The position numbers and the translations under genes were made by a program. From Bacillota bacterium (GTDB lineage Bacteria; Bacillota; Clostridia; Christensenellales; UMGS416), in the NCBI GenBank assembly GCA_023422005.1, contig JAEZSC010000017.1, forward strand, positions 1-62,951: a stretch of DNA of 62,951 nt, written 5' to 3'. The notes under the pieces were generated by a model that was not told where the DNA came from, did not search any database, and worked only from the letters and a program-made list of their open reading frames with translations. Shown here piece by piece: positions 1 to 7,491 of this stretch (positions within the stretch are counted from its first letter, which is position 1; the number at the start of each line of letters is the position of its first letter).

Positions 1-1370
1 AACGCTATGACACGGCGATGAACAACGACATGCCCGACCGCATCCCCGTGCGGTTCCTGTTCGAGGAGGTCGCCGCCAAATACGCCGGCTACACCACGCA
101 GCAGACGGCCTGCGACTATGGCCTGGCTTTTGACGCCACGCGCAAGATGGCCCAGGAGCTGGGCGTGGACGCGGCGATGCTCAACGCCATATGGAGCAAC
201 TACGGTGTGGGCAAGGCCGCGTCGTGGCGGTACTTCGCCGTGCCCGGTGTGGACGTGGACATGGACAGCATTTGCCAGTTCCACGAGCCATCCAGCGAGG
301 CGGAGCTGTGCATGCAGGCCGACGAGTACGACGAGTTCGCCGACGACCCTACGGCTTTTCTGCTGAACAAGTGGCTGCCGCGCTACACGACCAGGGTGGC
401 GCCCGCCGGCGCGCCGGTTACGCTGGGGCACAACGCTGCGCTCATCGCCGGGGCCATGGCTTATCAGCGCTACATCGGCTCCTTCGGGGCCTATGCCGAC
501 AAGCTTAAGTATGAGGCCGGCGTCGTATCCGCCAACGCCGGCATGATCAAAGCGCCCTTCGACCTGCTCATGGACAAGCTGCGTGGCTATGAGGGTTCCA
601 TCATGGACGCATTCTCCCAGCCGGACAAGGTCATAAAGGCCTGCGAGGCGCTGATGCCCCACATCGTCGCCAACGCCATCGGCGGGGCGGACCCGGACAA
701 GATCGCGCCGATCACGATATGGGCTCATCGGGGCACGGTGCCCTTCATCACGCCCCACATGTTCGACACGATCTATTGGCCCACGCTCAAGCCCGTGTTC
801 GAGGAGATCATCTCCAAGGGCTACCGCATCCTGTTCTACAGCGAGGGTAATTGGGAGAGCCACTACGACCGCCTGCTGGAGCTGCCCGCCGGCTCCATCA
901 TATACCACCTGGACCGCGGCGACCCGAAGCTTTTGGCCCGTACGATCAAGCGCAAGTTCGCCGTCAGCGGCGGCTTGAGCTACGACGTGCTCTCCCGCGG
1001 CACCCGCGCCGACGTGGAGGCCAGCCTCAAAGAGCTCTTTGCCACGCTGGCTACCGAGGGTGGCTACATGCTGGACGCCACGGCGCTGATGATGCAGGAC
1101 ATCAACATCGACAACGTGCGCGCCGCCGTGGAGTACACGATGGAGCACGGCGTATATAGCCGCTCCAGCGCCGCCCCGCTCCACAAGAGAGAGATTCCGC
1201 AGGCCGCACCGCTGCCCCAGGGCAACCGCGCGCCGGGTGTCGTGATCCCCTGGGAGCAGGAGAGCAGCACGTATCGCCAACTGGCCGGCGATGTGGACTT
1301 GGTGCGCCGCTGCTGGCAGGAGGCCGACAGCTGGGCCTACAACTATCTGTGGACGACTCTGCTGTGGTGA
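1..1370 (+). CDS. URO-D superfamily protein, 5' end outside window
   Basis: The protein belongs to the uroporphyrinogen decarboxylase/cobamide methyltransferase superfamily, a TIM-barrel fold. The frame is open to the left edge, and an in-frame ATG at 18 is preceded by codons for RYDTA, which look like the usual start of the family's first helix, so the real start is probably outside the window. At least 450 residues are visible. Where MtaA/CmuA-type methyltransferases have a zinc-binding His-x-Cys, this protein reads YSEGN, so a zinc-thiolate methyltransferase role is doubtful. True URO-D motifs such as RQAGRY are not seen. An intrinsic terminator follows, separating it from the next regulator gene. 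The substrate is unknown; two relatives lie in the downstream operon, which suggests a shared catabolic role. Confidence 0.75.
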   Translation, partial: RYDTAMNNDMPDRIPVRFLFEEVAAKYAGYTTQQTACDYGLAFDATRKMAQELGVDAAMLNAIWSNYGVGKAASWRYFAVPGVDVDMDSICQFHEPSSEAELCMQADEYDEFADDPTAFLLNKWLPRYTTRVAPAGAPVTLGHNAALIAGAMAYQRYIGSFGAYADKLKYEAGVVSANAGMIKAPFDLLMDKLRGYEGSIMDAFSQPDKVIKACEALMPHIVANAIGGADPDKIAPITIWAHRGTVPFITPHMFDTIYWPTLKPVFEEIISKGYRILFYSEGNWESHYDRLLELPAGSIIYHLDRGDPKLLARTIKRKFAVSGGLSYDVLSRGTRADVEASLKELFATLATEGGYMLDATALMMQDINIDNVRAAVEYTMEHGVYSRSSAAPLHKREIPQAAPLPQGNRAPGVVIPWEQESSTYRQLAGDVDLVRRCWQEADSWAYNYLWTTLLW

Positions 1371-1410
1371 TTGCCGCATAAGGCAAGGAAGTCATTGCCA
1401 AAGAGTGCTT

Positions 1411-1447
1411 ACGGGCTGGAGGTCAATGCCAACAGCCCGTTTTTTTT
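1411..1447 (+). terminator. Rho-independent terminator
   Basis: ACGGGCTG (1411-1418) pairs perfectly with CAGCCCGT (1433-1440) around a 14-nt loop and runs straight into eight T residues. It closes the URO-D transcript. Confidence 0.85.
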
Positions 1448-1479
1448 CGCAATCAGACATATGAACTCCGGCCTTTTTA

Positions 1480-1508
1480 TTGTACAATGTTACGGAGCAT
1501 GATATATT
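1480..1508 (+). promoter_or_regulatory. Promoter of the GntR/LacI-type regulator
   Basis: TTGTAC (1480-1485) and TATATT (1503-1508) are separated by 17 bp. The -10 region lies in the decamer TGATATATTA, which recurs exactly in the promoter ahead of the ABC operon at 2851-2860. Confidence 0.6.
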
Positions 1509-1518
1509 ACATATGTAA
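1507..1518. promoter_or_regulatory. Perfect palindrome, candidate autoregulatory operator
   Basis: TTACATATGTAA is a perfect 12-bp palindrome overlapping the end of the -10 element and the likely transcription start of the regulator gene. Binding here would block its own promoter. Assignment to that regulator is inference from position. Confidence 0.45.
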
Positions 1519-1550
1519 AAATCATAGAGGCATAGAGATGGGGAGCGGCA

Positions 1551-2675
1551 TTGGAGAACGGCAAGAAGGAAATCAAATACCTCACGATTAAAAACCACAT
1601 CCTTAGAATGATACAGGAAGGCCAATATCGCGTAGGTGACCGGCTGCCCAGTGAGCAGGAGCTGGCCCAAAGCCATGCTGTCAGCGTCATCACATCCAAA
1701 AAGGCGCTGGACGAACTGGAGAGGGACGGCTTCATCACCCGTGTTAAGGGCAGCGGCAGCTTTGTCGCAGCGTCACAGCCCAACGCCGGCCCCAACCATG
1801 TCAAGATGATCGCCATGGTGCTGCCCCTGGGCAGCGAAACCGGCGGCGGCCTGGAACTCTTCTGCAGCGTGGAGATGATCGCCAAGAGCCACGGCTATTA
1901 TGTGACCGTGGAAAACACCCACAGCAGCAGCCTAAGGGAAAGGGAGATCCTTCTTAGCCTGCTCAAGGACGGCATAGAGGGCATTATCTATTATCCGATG
2001 TTCACATCGGAGAACTTCGACCTGATCAAGAAGCTTACCATGGAAAAATATCCGATCGTCATCATAGACAAGACCATCCACGACATTGATGTGGATTCCG
2101 TGCTCTGTGATAACTACAACGCCAGCCTGGCGCTCACCAGGCATTTGATCGCCTCCGGACACCGCAACATCGCCTTTGTCAGCGAGAATGTCATCAACGA
2201 ACGTTCTTCTCTGCGGGAGCGCTTTCTGGGTTACAGCGACGCGCTGGCCGAGGCCGGCATCATGCTCAACCTGGACAATGTGCTGTTCCCCGGCGCCAAG
2301 GGTGAGACGGCCATGGAGAAGAATGAACGGACTGCCTATTACAAGAGCGTGGCGGACTGCGTTCTGCGTGACAGGAGTATCACAGCTCTGCAGGTGTCCT
2401 CCGACCGGGTCGCAGTGGAGCTGATGCGTGTTTGCGCCAAAAAAGGCATTTCGCTGCCCAAGGATGTCTCCATCGTAGGCTTTGACGATTTGGACGTCGC
2501 ATCCTACATCACCCCGGCGCTGACGACCGCCAAGCAAAACTTCCGGGCCATAGGCCAGAGCGCCGCTGAGCTCGTCATCAACCGCCTGAAGAACAAAGAC
2601 CGCAAGGCCGAGAAGGTGCTGATCCCGGCGGAGATCATCGTTCGCAAATCGGTTCAGCAGCTGGAACCCCGCTGA
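1551..2675 (+). CDS. GntR/LacI hybrid transcriptional regulator
   Basis: This 374-residue regulator has an N-terminal GntR-type winged helix-turn-helix (about residues 8-75) and a C-terminal LacI/periplasmic-binding-protein sugar-sensing domain (about 85-370), the architecture of AraR. The start is the TTG at 1551, preceded by GGGGAG at 1540-1545 (5-6 nt away); the nearby ATG at 1538 is out of frame. It has its own promoter with an overlapping palindrome. It stands immediately upstream of the sugar ABC transporter/glycosidase operon and probably represses that operon until a transported glycan fragment binds. The inducer is unknown. Confidence 0.85.
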   Translation: MENGKKEIKYLTIKNHILRMIQEGQYRVGDRLPSEQELAQSHAVSVITSKKALDELERDGFITRVKGSGSFVAASQPNAGPNHVKMIAMVLPLGSETGGGLELFCSVEMIAKSHGYYVTVENTHSSSLREREILLSLLKDGIEGIIYYPMFTSENFDLIKKLTMEKYPIVIIDKTIHDIDVDSVLCDNYNASLALTRHLIASGHRNIAFVSENVINERSSLRERFLGYSDALAEAGIMLNLDNVLFPGAKGETAMEKNERTAYYKSVADCVLRDRSITALQVSSDRVAVELMRVCAKKGISLPKDVSIVGFDDLDVASYITPALTTAKQNFRAIGQSAAELVINRLKNKDRKAEKVLIPAEIIVRKSVQQLEPR

Positions 2676-2961
2676 TTCGACAAAAAAAGGCACATTCCTT
2701 CCTGATTCTGCATAAATCAAATATGTGAACGTTTCGGCTGAATAAAACTGTCGCATTGCCGGAATGGTGCATCATTACAGCCATGTTTGGTGACATATGG
2801 TCATTTTGTATAAAATATTACCGAAACCCATTGAATTACCATATTTGATATGATATATTAGGCTCGTTGTTGGTCCCAAGATGACATTCTTATATGGTCA
2901 GTGCTTATAGCCTCACAAAGATAATATATGAAGTGACTTTTACGTGTGAAGGAGTCTTCGT
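2676..2961 (+). promoter_or_regulatory. AT-rich control region of the glycoside operon
   Basis: This 286-bp gap holds a good promoter, TTGAAT (2831-2836), 17 bp, TATATT (2854-2859), in a local AT-rich patch unlike the surrounding DNA. Its -10 context TGATATATTA matches the regulator's own promoter. A near-palindrome TGACATATGGTCA lies about 2789-2801 and an inverted repeat CATAT-ttg-ATATG at 2840-2852 overlaps the spacer; either could be an operator. The leader to the ATG at 2962 is about 95 nt. No small gene is evident. Confidence 0.55.
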
Positions 2962-3948
2962 ATGATCTTGGTCGGCAGGAAAAAACAGCCCACAAAAGAC
3001 CAGAGGCCGGTTCTGCGCAAGAAGCGCACGGCGCTTGAAGGGTTTGCAAGAGAGATGGTTGCCAACCGTTCTCTGTACCTGATGATACTGCCGGCGCTGG
3101 TGGTGTTGATCTTGTTCGCTTATTTGCCCATGTACGGCATACAGGTGGCCTTCCGCAACTACAACGCTTCCGATGGCATCACCGGCAGCCCATGGGTGGG
3201 GCTTAAGAACTTTTTATTTTTTTTCAAATCCATCTTTTTCGGCCGTCTGACCTTTAACACGCTGTTTCTAAACTTGCTGTTCCTGTGCGCTGGCCTGGTT
3301 ATGCAGGTTTCCACGGCGGTGCTGATCAACGAGGTGCTGAGCCGCCGCTACCAGAAGATTTTGCAGACGGCGATGTTCTTTCCGTACTTCCTGTCGTGGA
3401 TCGTTGTATCCACGCTGGTCAACGCTTTGCTCAATGAGTCCTACGGCATCATGAACAACATCCTTCGCTTCTTCGGCTCAGAAGGCGTTGTGTGGTACAA
3501 GAAGCCTGAATACTGGCCGGCGATCTTAACCATCGCCAATGTGTGGAAGAGCATGGGCTACGGTATTGTCATATACCTGGCCAAAATAGCCGGCATCGAC
3601 CAGGAGATGTACGAGGCGGCCCGCATCGATGGCGCCAACAAGGCTCAGGAGATATTCGGCATCACGCTGCCCAACCTGGTGCCCACCATTGTGCTGCTGC
3701 TGCTGTTGGGCGTAGGCAACATGTTCCGCGGCGACTTCGCCATGGTCTATCAGTTGACCGGCGAGGGCGGCGTGCTCAACGCCACCACCGATGTCATCGA
3801 CACCTTCGTCTACCGCGCCATGCGCGTGCAGGGCCAGTACGGCCTGTCGGCCGCCATCGGGCTTTATCAGTCGCTGATGGGTCTGATCCTGGTGCTGCTG
3901 TCCAACTGGTTGGTCAAGCGGTATGACCGTGACATGGCGATTTTCTAG
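2962..3948 (+). CDS. Sugar ABC transporter permease, LplB-like
   Basis: A 328-residue inner-membrane permease of the CUT1 carbohydrate family. A basic cytoplasmic N-terminus is followed by about six hydrophobic segments, and the cytoplasmic EAA loop is visible as EAARIDGANKAQEIF about residue 215, where the ATPase docks. AAGGAG lies just upstream of the ATG. It is the first gene of the operon and is followed after 11 bp by a second permease, so the two form the heterodimeric channel. No cognate ATPase is encoded here; such systems commonly use a shared MsmK/UgpC-type ATPase encoded elsewhere. Confidence 0.92.
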   Translation: MILVGRKKQPTKDQRPVLRKKRTALEGFAREMVANRSLYLMILPALVVLILFAYLPMYGIQVAFRNYNASDGITGSPWVGLKNFLFFFKSIFFGRLTFNTLFLNLLFLCAGLVMQVSTAVLINEVLSRRYQKILQTAMFFPYFLSWIVVSTLVNALLNESYGIMNNILRFFGSEGVVWYKKPEYWPAILTIANVWKSMGYGIVIYLAKIAGIDQEMYEAARIDGANKAQEIFGITLPNLVPTIVLLLLLGVGNMFRGDFAMVYQLTGEGGVLNATTDVIDTFVYRAMRVQGQYGLSAAIGLYQSLMGLILVLLSNWLVKRYDRDMAIF

Positions 3949-3959
3949 GAGGTCGGGAA

Positions 3960-4835
3960 ATGCGCAAGAGTTTTGGACTTCGTACGTTTGAAACCGTCAA
4001 TGTCGTCTATCTGACCCTGCTAGGCCTTATCATGCTGGTGCCCTTCCTGCTGGTGCTGGGCACTTCGCTCAGCACGGAAAAGTCGATCATTCAATACGGC
4101 TACACGATCTTGCCCCGGGACTTTTCTCTGGAAGGCTATGCCTTTGTCGTGCGCGGCGGCACGATCTTTCGCGCTTATGGCGTGTCGATCTTCGCCACGC
4201 TGGCCGGCACGGCCATAGCGGTCCTCATAACGGCCATGGCCGGCTACGCAGTCTCCCGCAAGGCCTTGAAATATCGCAATTTTGTAGCGCTGCTGTTCTA
4301 CTTCACGATGCTCTTCAACGGCGGCATCGTGCCGTGGTACATCACGGTGAACAACCTGGGCCTGCGCAACTCGATCTGGGTGCTGATCCTGCCCATCTGC
4401 TTTTCTCCATTCTTGATGCTGCTGATCCGCAACTTCTTCCAGACGCTGCCGGACGCCATCATCGAATCGGTTAAACTGGACGGCGCCGGGGAGCTGCGGA
4501 TCTTCACGCAGATCATACTGCCCATCTCGCTGCCGGGCATCGCGACGATCACGCTGTTCTATATGCTGGCGTTTTGGAACGACTGGTGGCTGGCGCTGTG
4601 CTTCATTGACAGAGAGGAGCTCTTCCCGCTGCAATATTTGCTGCGCAAGGTGCTAAGCTCCACGCTGTACGCCAGCATGGGCGGGAGCGCGGCCAAGATG
4701 GTCGTGGGCACCGCGCCTACCGAGACGGTCAAGACCGCCACGAGCATTTTCACGATAGGTCCCATCATCCTCGTTTACCCGTTCATCCAGAAGTACTTCA
4801 TCAAGGGCATTACGATTGGTGCAGTAAAGGGGTAG
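3960..4835 (+). CDS. Sugar ABC transporter permease, LplC/YtcP-like
   Basis: The second permease of the CUT1 importer, 291 residues with about six membrane segments. The degenerate EAA loop reads ESVKLDGAGELRIF about residue 170. AGGAGG is placed about 8 nt before the ATG. Its C-terminus is of the usual form, with a FIQKYF motif followed by KGITIGAVKG. It follows the first permease and precedes the lipoprotein binding protein, the standard order permease-permease-binding protein for LplB/LplC/LipO systems. Confidence 0.92.
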   Translation: MRKSFGLRTFETVNVVYLTLLGLIMLVPFLLVLGTSLSTEKSIIQYGYTILPRDFSLEGYAFVVRGGTIFRAYGVSIFATLAGTAIAVLITAMAGYAVSRKALKYRNFVALLFYFTMLFNGGIVPWYITVNNLGLRNSIWVLILPICFSPFLMLLIRNFFQTLPDAIIESVKLDGAGELRIFTQIILPISLPGIATITLFYMLAFWNDWWLALCFIDREELFPLQYLLRKVLSSTLYASMGGSAAKMVVGTAPTETVKTATSIFTIGPIILVYPFIQKYFIKGITIGAVKG

Positions 4836-4876
4836 CGCGCAATCGTACCGATAAAAAAGGAATGGGAGGATGACAC

Positions 4877-6433
4877 ATGTCCAAGGGCAAGTTTCTCCGC
4901 ACTCTGACAGTCCTCATGGCGATGCTTGTGACAGTTGCTCTGGCAGCCTGCACAGGCGCGCCAGGAGCCACCGGCAGCGCCGGCGCCAGTGCTCCCGCCG
5001 CCGACACCTCCGAGGTGTACCCCATGACCATATTGACAGCCGGCGACCAGCCCCCGGACCAGCAGACCGTGCTGGACGCAGTGAAGGCTGGCACAAAGAA
5101 CACCCTCAACATCGATCTGACCGTCAAGTATTTCCCTTGGGCTGACTACATCGAGAAGGTACGCATGATGTCTGCCGCCAAGGAAAAGTTCGACATCTGC
5201 CTGACCTTCAGCGGCGTGGCGCAGGAGGCTTATAATCGCAAGGAAATGATCCCCCTGGATGACCTGCTGAATCAGTACGGTCCAAATCTGAAGTCCAAGA
5301 TCACGCAGAGCAACTGGGTGTGGGCGCTTGGCCCGGACGGCAAGACGATTGCGGTACCCGCCCAGTACGCCAAGGACGGCGTCTACTACATGGTGGTGCT
5401 GCGTAAGGATTTGCGGCTGAAGTACAACTGCCCCGAGATTGTGGACATGGACACGCTGGGCCAGTTCCTGGATGCCGTTGCCAAAAATGAGCCCAACATC
5501 ACGCCGCTGCTGGGCGGCTCCATCGCCGGCCCGGTGATCATGGACAACCTGAAGAAGTTCGACCCCAACATCGACATCGGTTACCAGGGCCAGGGCTACA
5601 GCATCGGCTTCTGGACGACCACCGGCCCCGACGCCTACAAGGTGAAGAACTGGTACGCCGACGAGCGCGCCAAGAACTTCATTTACTGGGGCGAGCAGGC
5701 GATGAACCGCAAGTGGTACGCCAAGGACCTGAACGCCGGTGAAAACGGCTATGATCAGACGGCTCTGGCCAGCGGCAAGGTTGCCGCTCTGCAGATGGAC
5801 TATTACAACTACAACACAATTTATAACAATGCCAAGGAGGCCAATCCGAGCTTCGAGCTGGAGTGGGCGATGGTCAACAAGGGCATCGCGATGGCCCCTG
5901 ACGTCGCCAACAACTTCGCTCAGGTTTCCGCGACTTCCGCCAAACCGGAGCGTGCCGTCATGTTCCTGGATTGGATTCAGGCCTCGCAGGACAACTATGA
6001 CCTGTGGTTCTACGGCATCAAGGACAAGCACTATACGCTGTCTGACAAGGGCGAGGTCGTGTATCCAGAGGGCTCCATCTCCACGGCTCTGCCTTATTCC
6101 CCGACGCCGTGGTGGTTCCGCAACTTCATGATGGATCGTTCCATCTCCACCGACTGCGACATGACCAAGACCGCGCAGCAGTACTACAAGGACCAGAAGG
6201 TGCTGGACGTGCCCGATACCGCTTCCTTCACCTTCGACGTCAAGAACGTGGACCTGCAACTCACTCAGGTCAACAGCGTCATCCAGGAGAAGTGGAATGA
6301 CATTTCCAACGGCGTGCTGCAGGGTGACGCGGAGTATCAGGCGTTCCTGAAGGCTCTGGACGACGGCGGCATGCAGGACATCCTGAATGAAATGCAGAAG
6401 CAGCTGGATGCCTGGCGCGAGGCGCACAAGTAA
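4877..6433 (+). CDS. Extracellular solute-binding lipoprotein
   Basis: The ligand receptor of the importer, 518 residues. It has a lipoprotein signal peptide with positive charges at residues 3-8, a hydrophobic core and a lipobox LAAC, giving lipidated Cys25, followed by a low-complexity Gly/Ala/Ser linker that lifts the domain off the membrane. The rest resembles family 1 extracellular binding proteins of the large LipO type (around 500 residues). GGGAGG precedes the ATG. Aromatic clusters in the C-terminal half fit carbohydrate stacking. From the downstream enzymes the ligand is likely a mannose-containing oligosaccharide or glycoside, which is inference. Confidence 0.9.
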   Translation: MSKGKFLRTLTVLMAMLVTVALAACTGAPGATGSAGASAPAADTSEVYPMTILTAGDQPPDQQTVLDAVKAGTKNTLNIDLTVKYFPWADYIEKVRMMSAAKEKFDICLTFSGVAQEAYNRKEMIPLDDLLNQYGPNLKSKITQSNWVWALGPDGKTIAVPAQYAKDGVYYMVVLRKDLRLKYNCPEIVDMDTLGQFLDAVAKNEPNITPLLGGSIAGPVIMDNLKKFDPNIDIGYQGQGYSIGFWTTTGPDAYKVKNWYADERAKNFIYWGEQAMNRKWYAKDLNAGENGYDQTALASGKVAALQMDYYNYNTIYNNAKEANPSFELEWAMVNKGIAMAPDVANNFAQVSATSAKPERAVMFLDWIQASQDNYDLWFYGIKDKHYTLSDKGEVVYPEGSISTALPYSPTPWWFRNFMMDRSISTDCDMTKTAQQYYKDQKVLDVPDTASFTFDVKNVDLQLTQVNSVIQEKWNDISNGVLQGDAEYQAFLKALDDGGMQDILNEMQKQLDAWREAHK

Positions 6434-6538
6434 CCAGTGTCAGCCGTGGCTTCACGGCGCACAAACGTCTCTTTTTCGGGGGATCGGCGGTTTCGCCGGT
6501 TCCCCATTACAACACAAGGGAGCTGGACGATCGTCTCT

Positions 6539-7441
6539 ATGATGCAGGGAATCCTATTCGACATTCAGCGGTTCTGCGTCCACGACGGACCGGGAATCCG
6601 TACCACGATCTTTTTCAAGGGCTGCAACCTGCGGTGCTTCTGGTGCCACAACCCTGAATCCATTCAGCCCAACCCCGAAGTACAATACCTGCCGATGAAA
6701 TGCATAGGCTGCGGCAAATGCGCGGCATGCTGCCCTCATGGCTGCCATAGCTTGCGGGAGGGATTGCACGGTTTCGACCGTGCCGCCTGCCGGTCATGCT
6801 TTGCTTGTGCGGCCGTATGCCCTGCCGAAGCGCTGTCCGTGGTGGGCAAGGCCTGGACGGTGCAGCAGGTGCTGGACACCGCTCTGCGCGACGCACCCTT
6901 CTACCGCAATTCCGGCGGCGGTATCACGTGTTCCGGCGGAGAGCCGATGCTGCAGCACGCCTTTTTGCGGGAGCTGCTGTCGCAGGCCAAAGCCCACGGC
7001 CTGCATACGGCGGTGGACACCGCCGGCAACGTGCCCTTCTCGTGGTTCGAGGAGGTGCTGCCCTACACCGATCTGTTCCTGTACGATTTGAAGTGCATGG
7101 ATGAGGGCGCCCACGCCCTGGCCACCGGCGCGGGCAACCGGCTCATCCTGGAGAACATCCGGCAGCTGTCGCAAGCCGGCGCTGCGATTTGGGTGCGCAT
7201 ACCGGTGATACCGGGTGTGAACGACACGGAGGACAACATGGTCCGTGCGGCGCAGTTTCTGCGGCCCTTGAAAGGGGTGCGGCTCGTGGAGTTGTTGACC
7301 TTCCACCGCCTGGGCGGCGGCAAATACGAATCGATCGGCCGCAGTTTTGCGGCCATGGACCTCAAGCCCCTATCCAAAGAGGAGATGCAAGGGCTTTCCC
7401 GGCCCTTTGGCGATATCGGCATACCGGTCAAGGTGTCATAA
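6539..7441 (+). CDS. Glycyl-radical enzyme activating protein (radical SAM)
   Basis: This 300-residue protein is a PflA-family activase that uses S-adenosylmethionine and a 4Fe-4S cluster to install the radical on its partner. The radical-SAM motif CxxxCxxC is at Cys29, Cys33 and Cys36, preceded by VHDGPGIRTTIFFKGC. A ferredoxin-like insert with two Cys-rich motifs (CIGCGKCAACCP, then CRSCFACAAVCP) follows, as in activases of the dehydratase type. The frame is open further upstream, but ATG codons at 6539/6542 begin the conserved region; AAGGGAG (6516-6522) is rather far away. Its substrate is the enzyme encoded 50 bp downstream. Confidence 0.9.
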   Translation: MMQGILFDIQRFCVHDGPGIRTTIFFKGCNLRCFWCHNPESIQPNPEVQYLPMKCIGCGKCAACCPHGCHSLREGLHGFDRAACRSCFACAAVCPAEALSVVGKAWTVQQVLDTALRDAPFYRNSGGGITCSGGEPMLQHAFLRELLSQAKAHGLHTAVDTAGNVPFSWFEEVLPYTDLFLYDLKCMDEGAHALATGAGNRLILENIRQLSQAGAAIWVRIPVIPGVNDTEDNMVRAAQFLRPLKGVRLVELLTFHRLGGGKYESIGRSFAAMDLKPLSKEEMQGLSRPFGDIGIPVKVS

Positions 7442-7491
7442 CGCGTTGTACGCTGCATAGGGGAGAACGTTTGATGGAGGGAGAATCTTTC

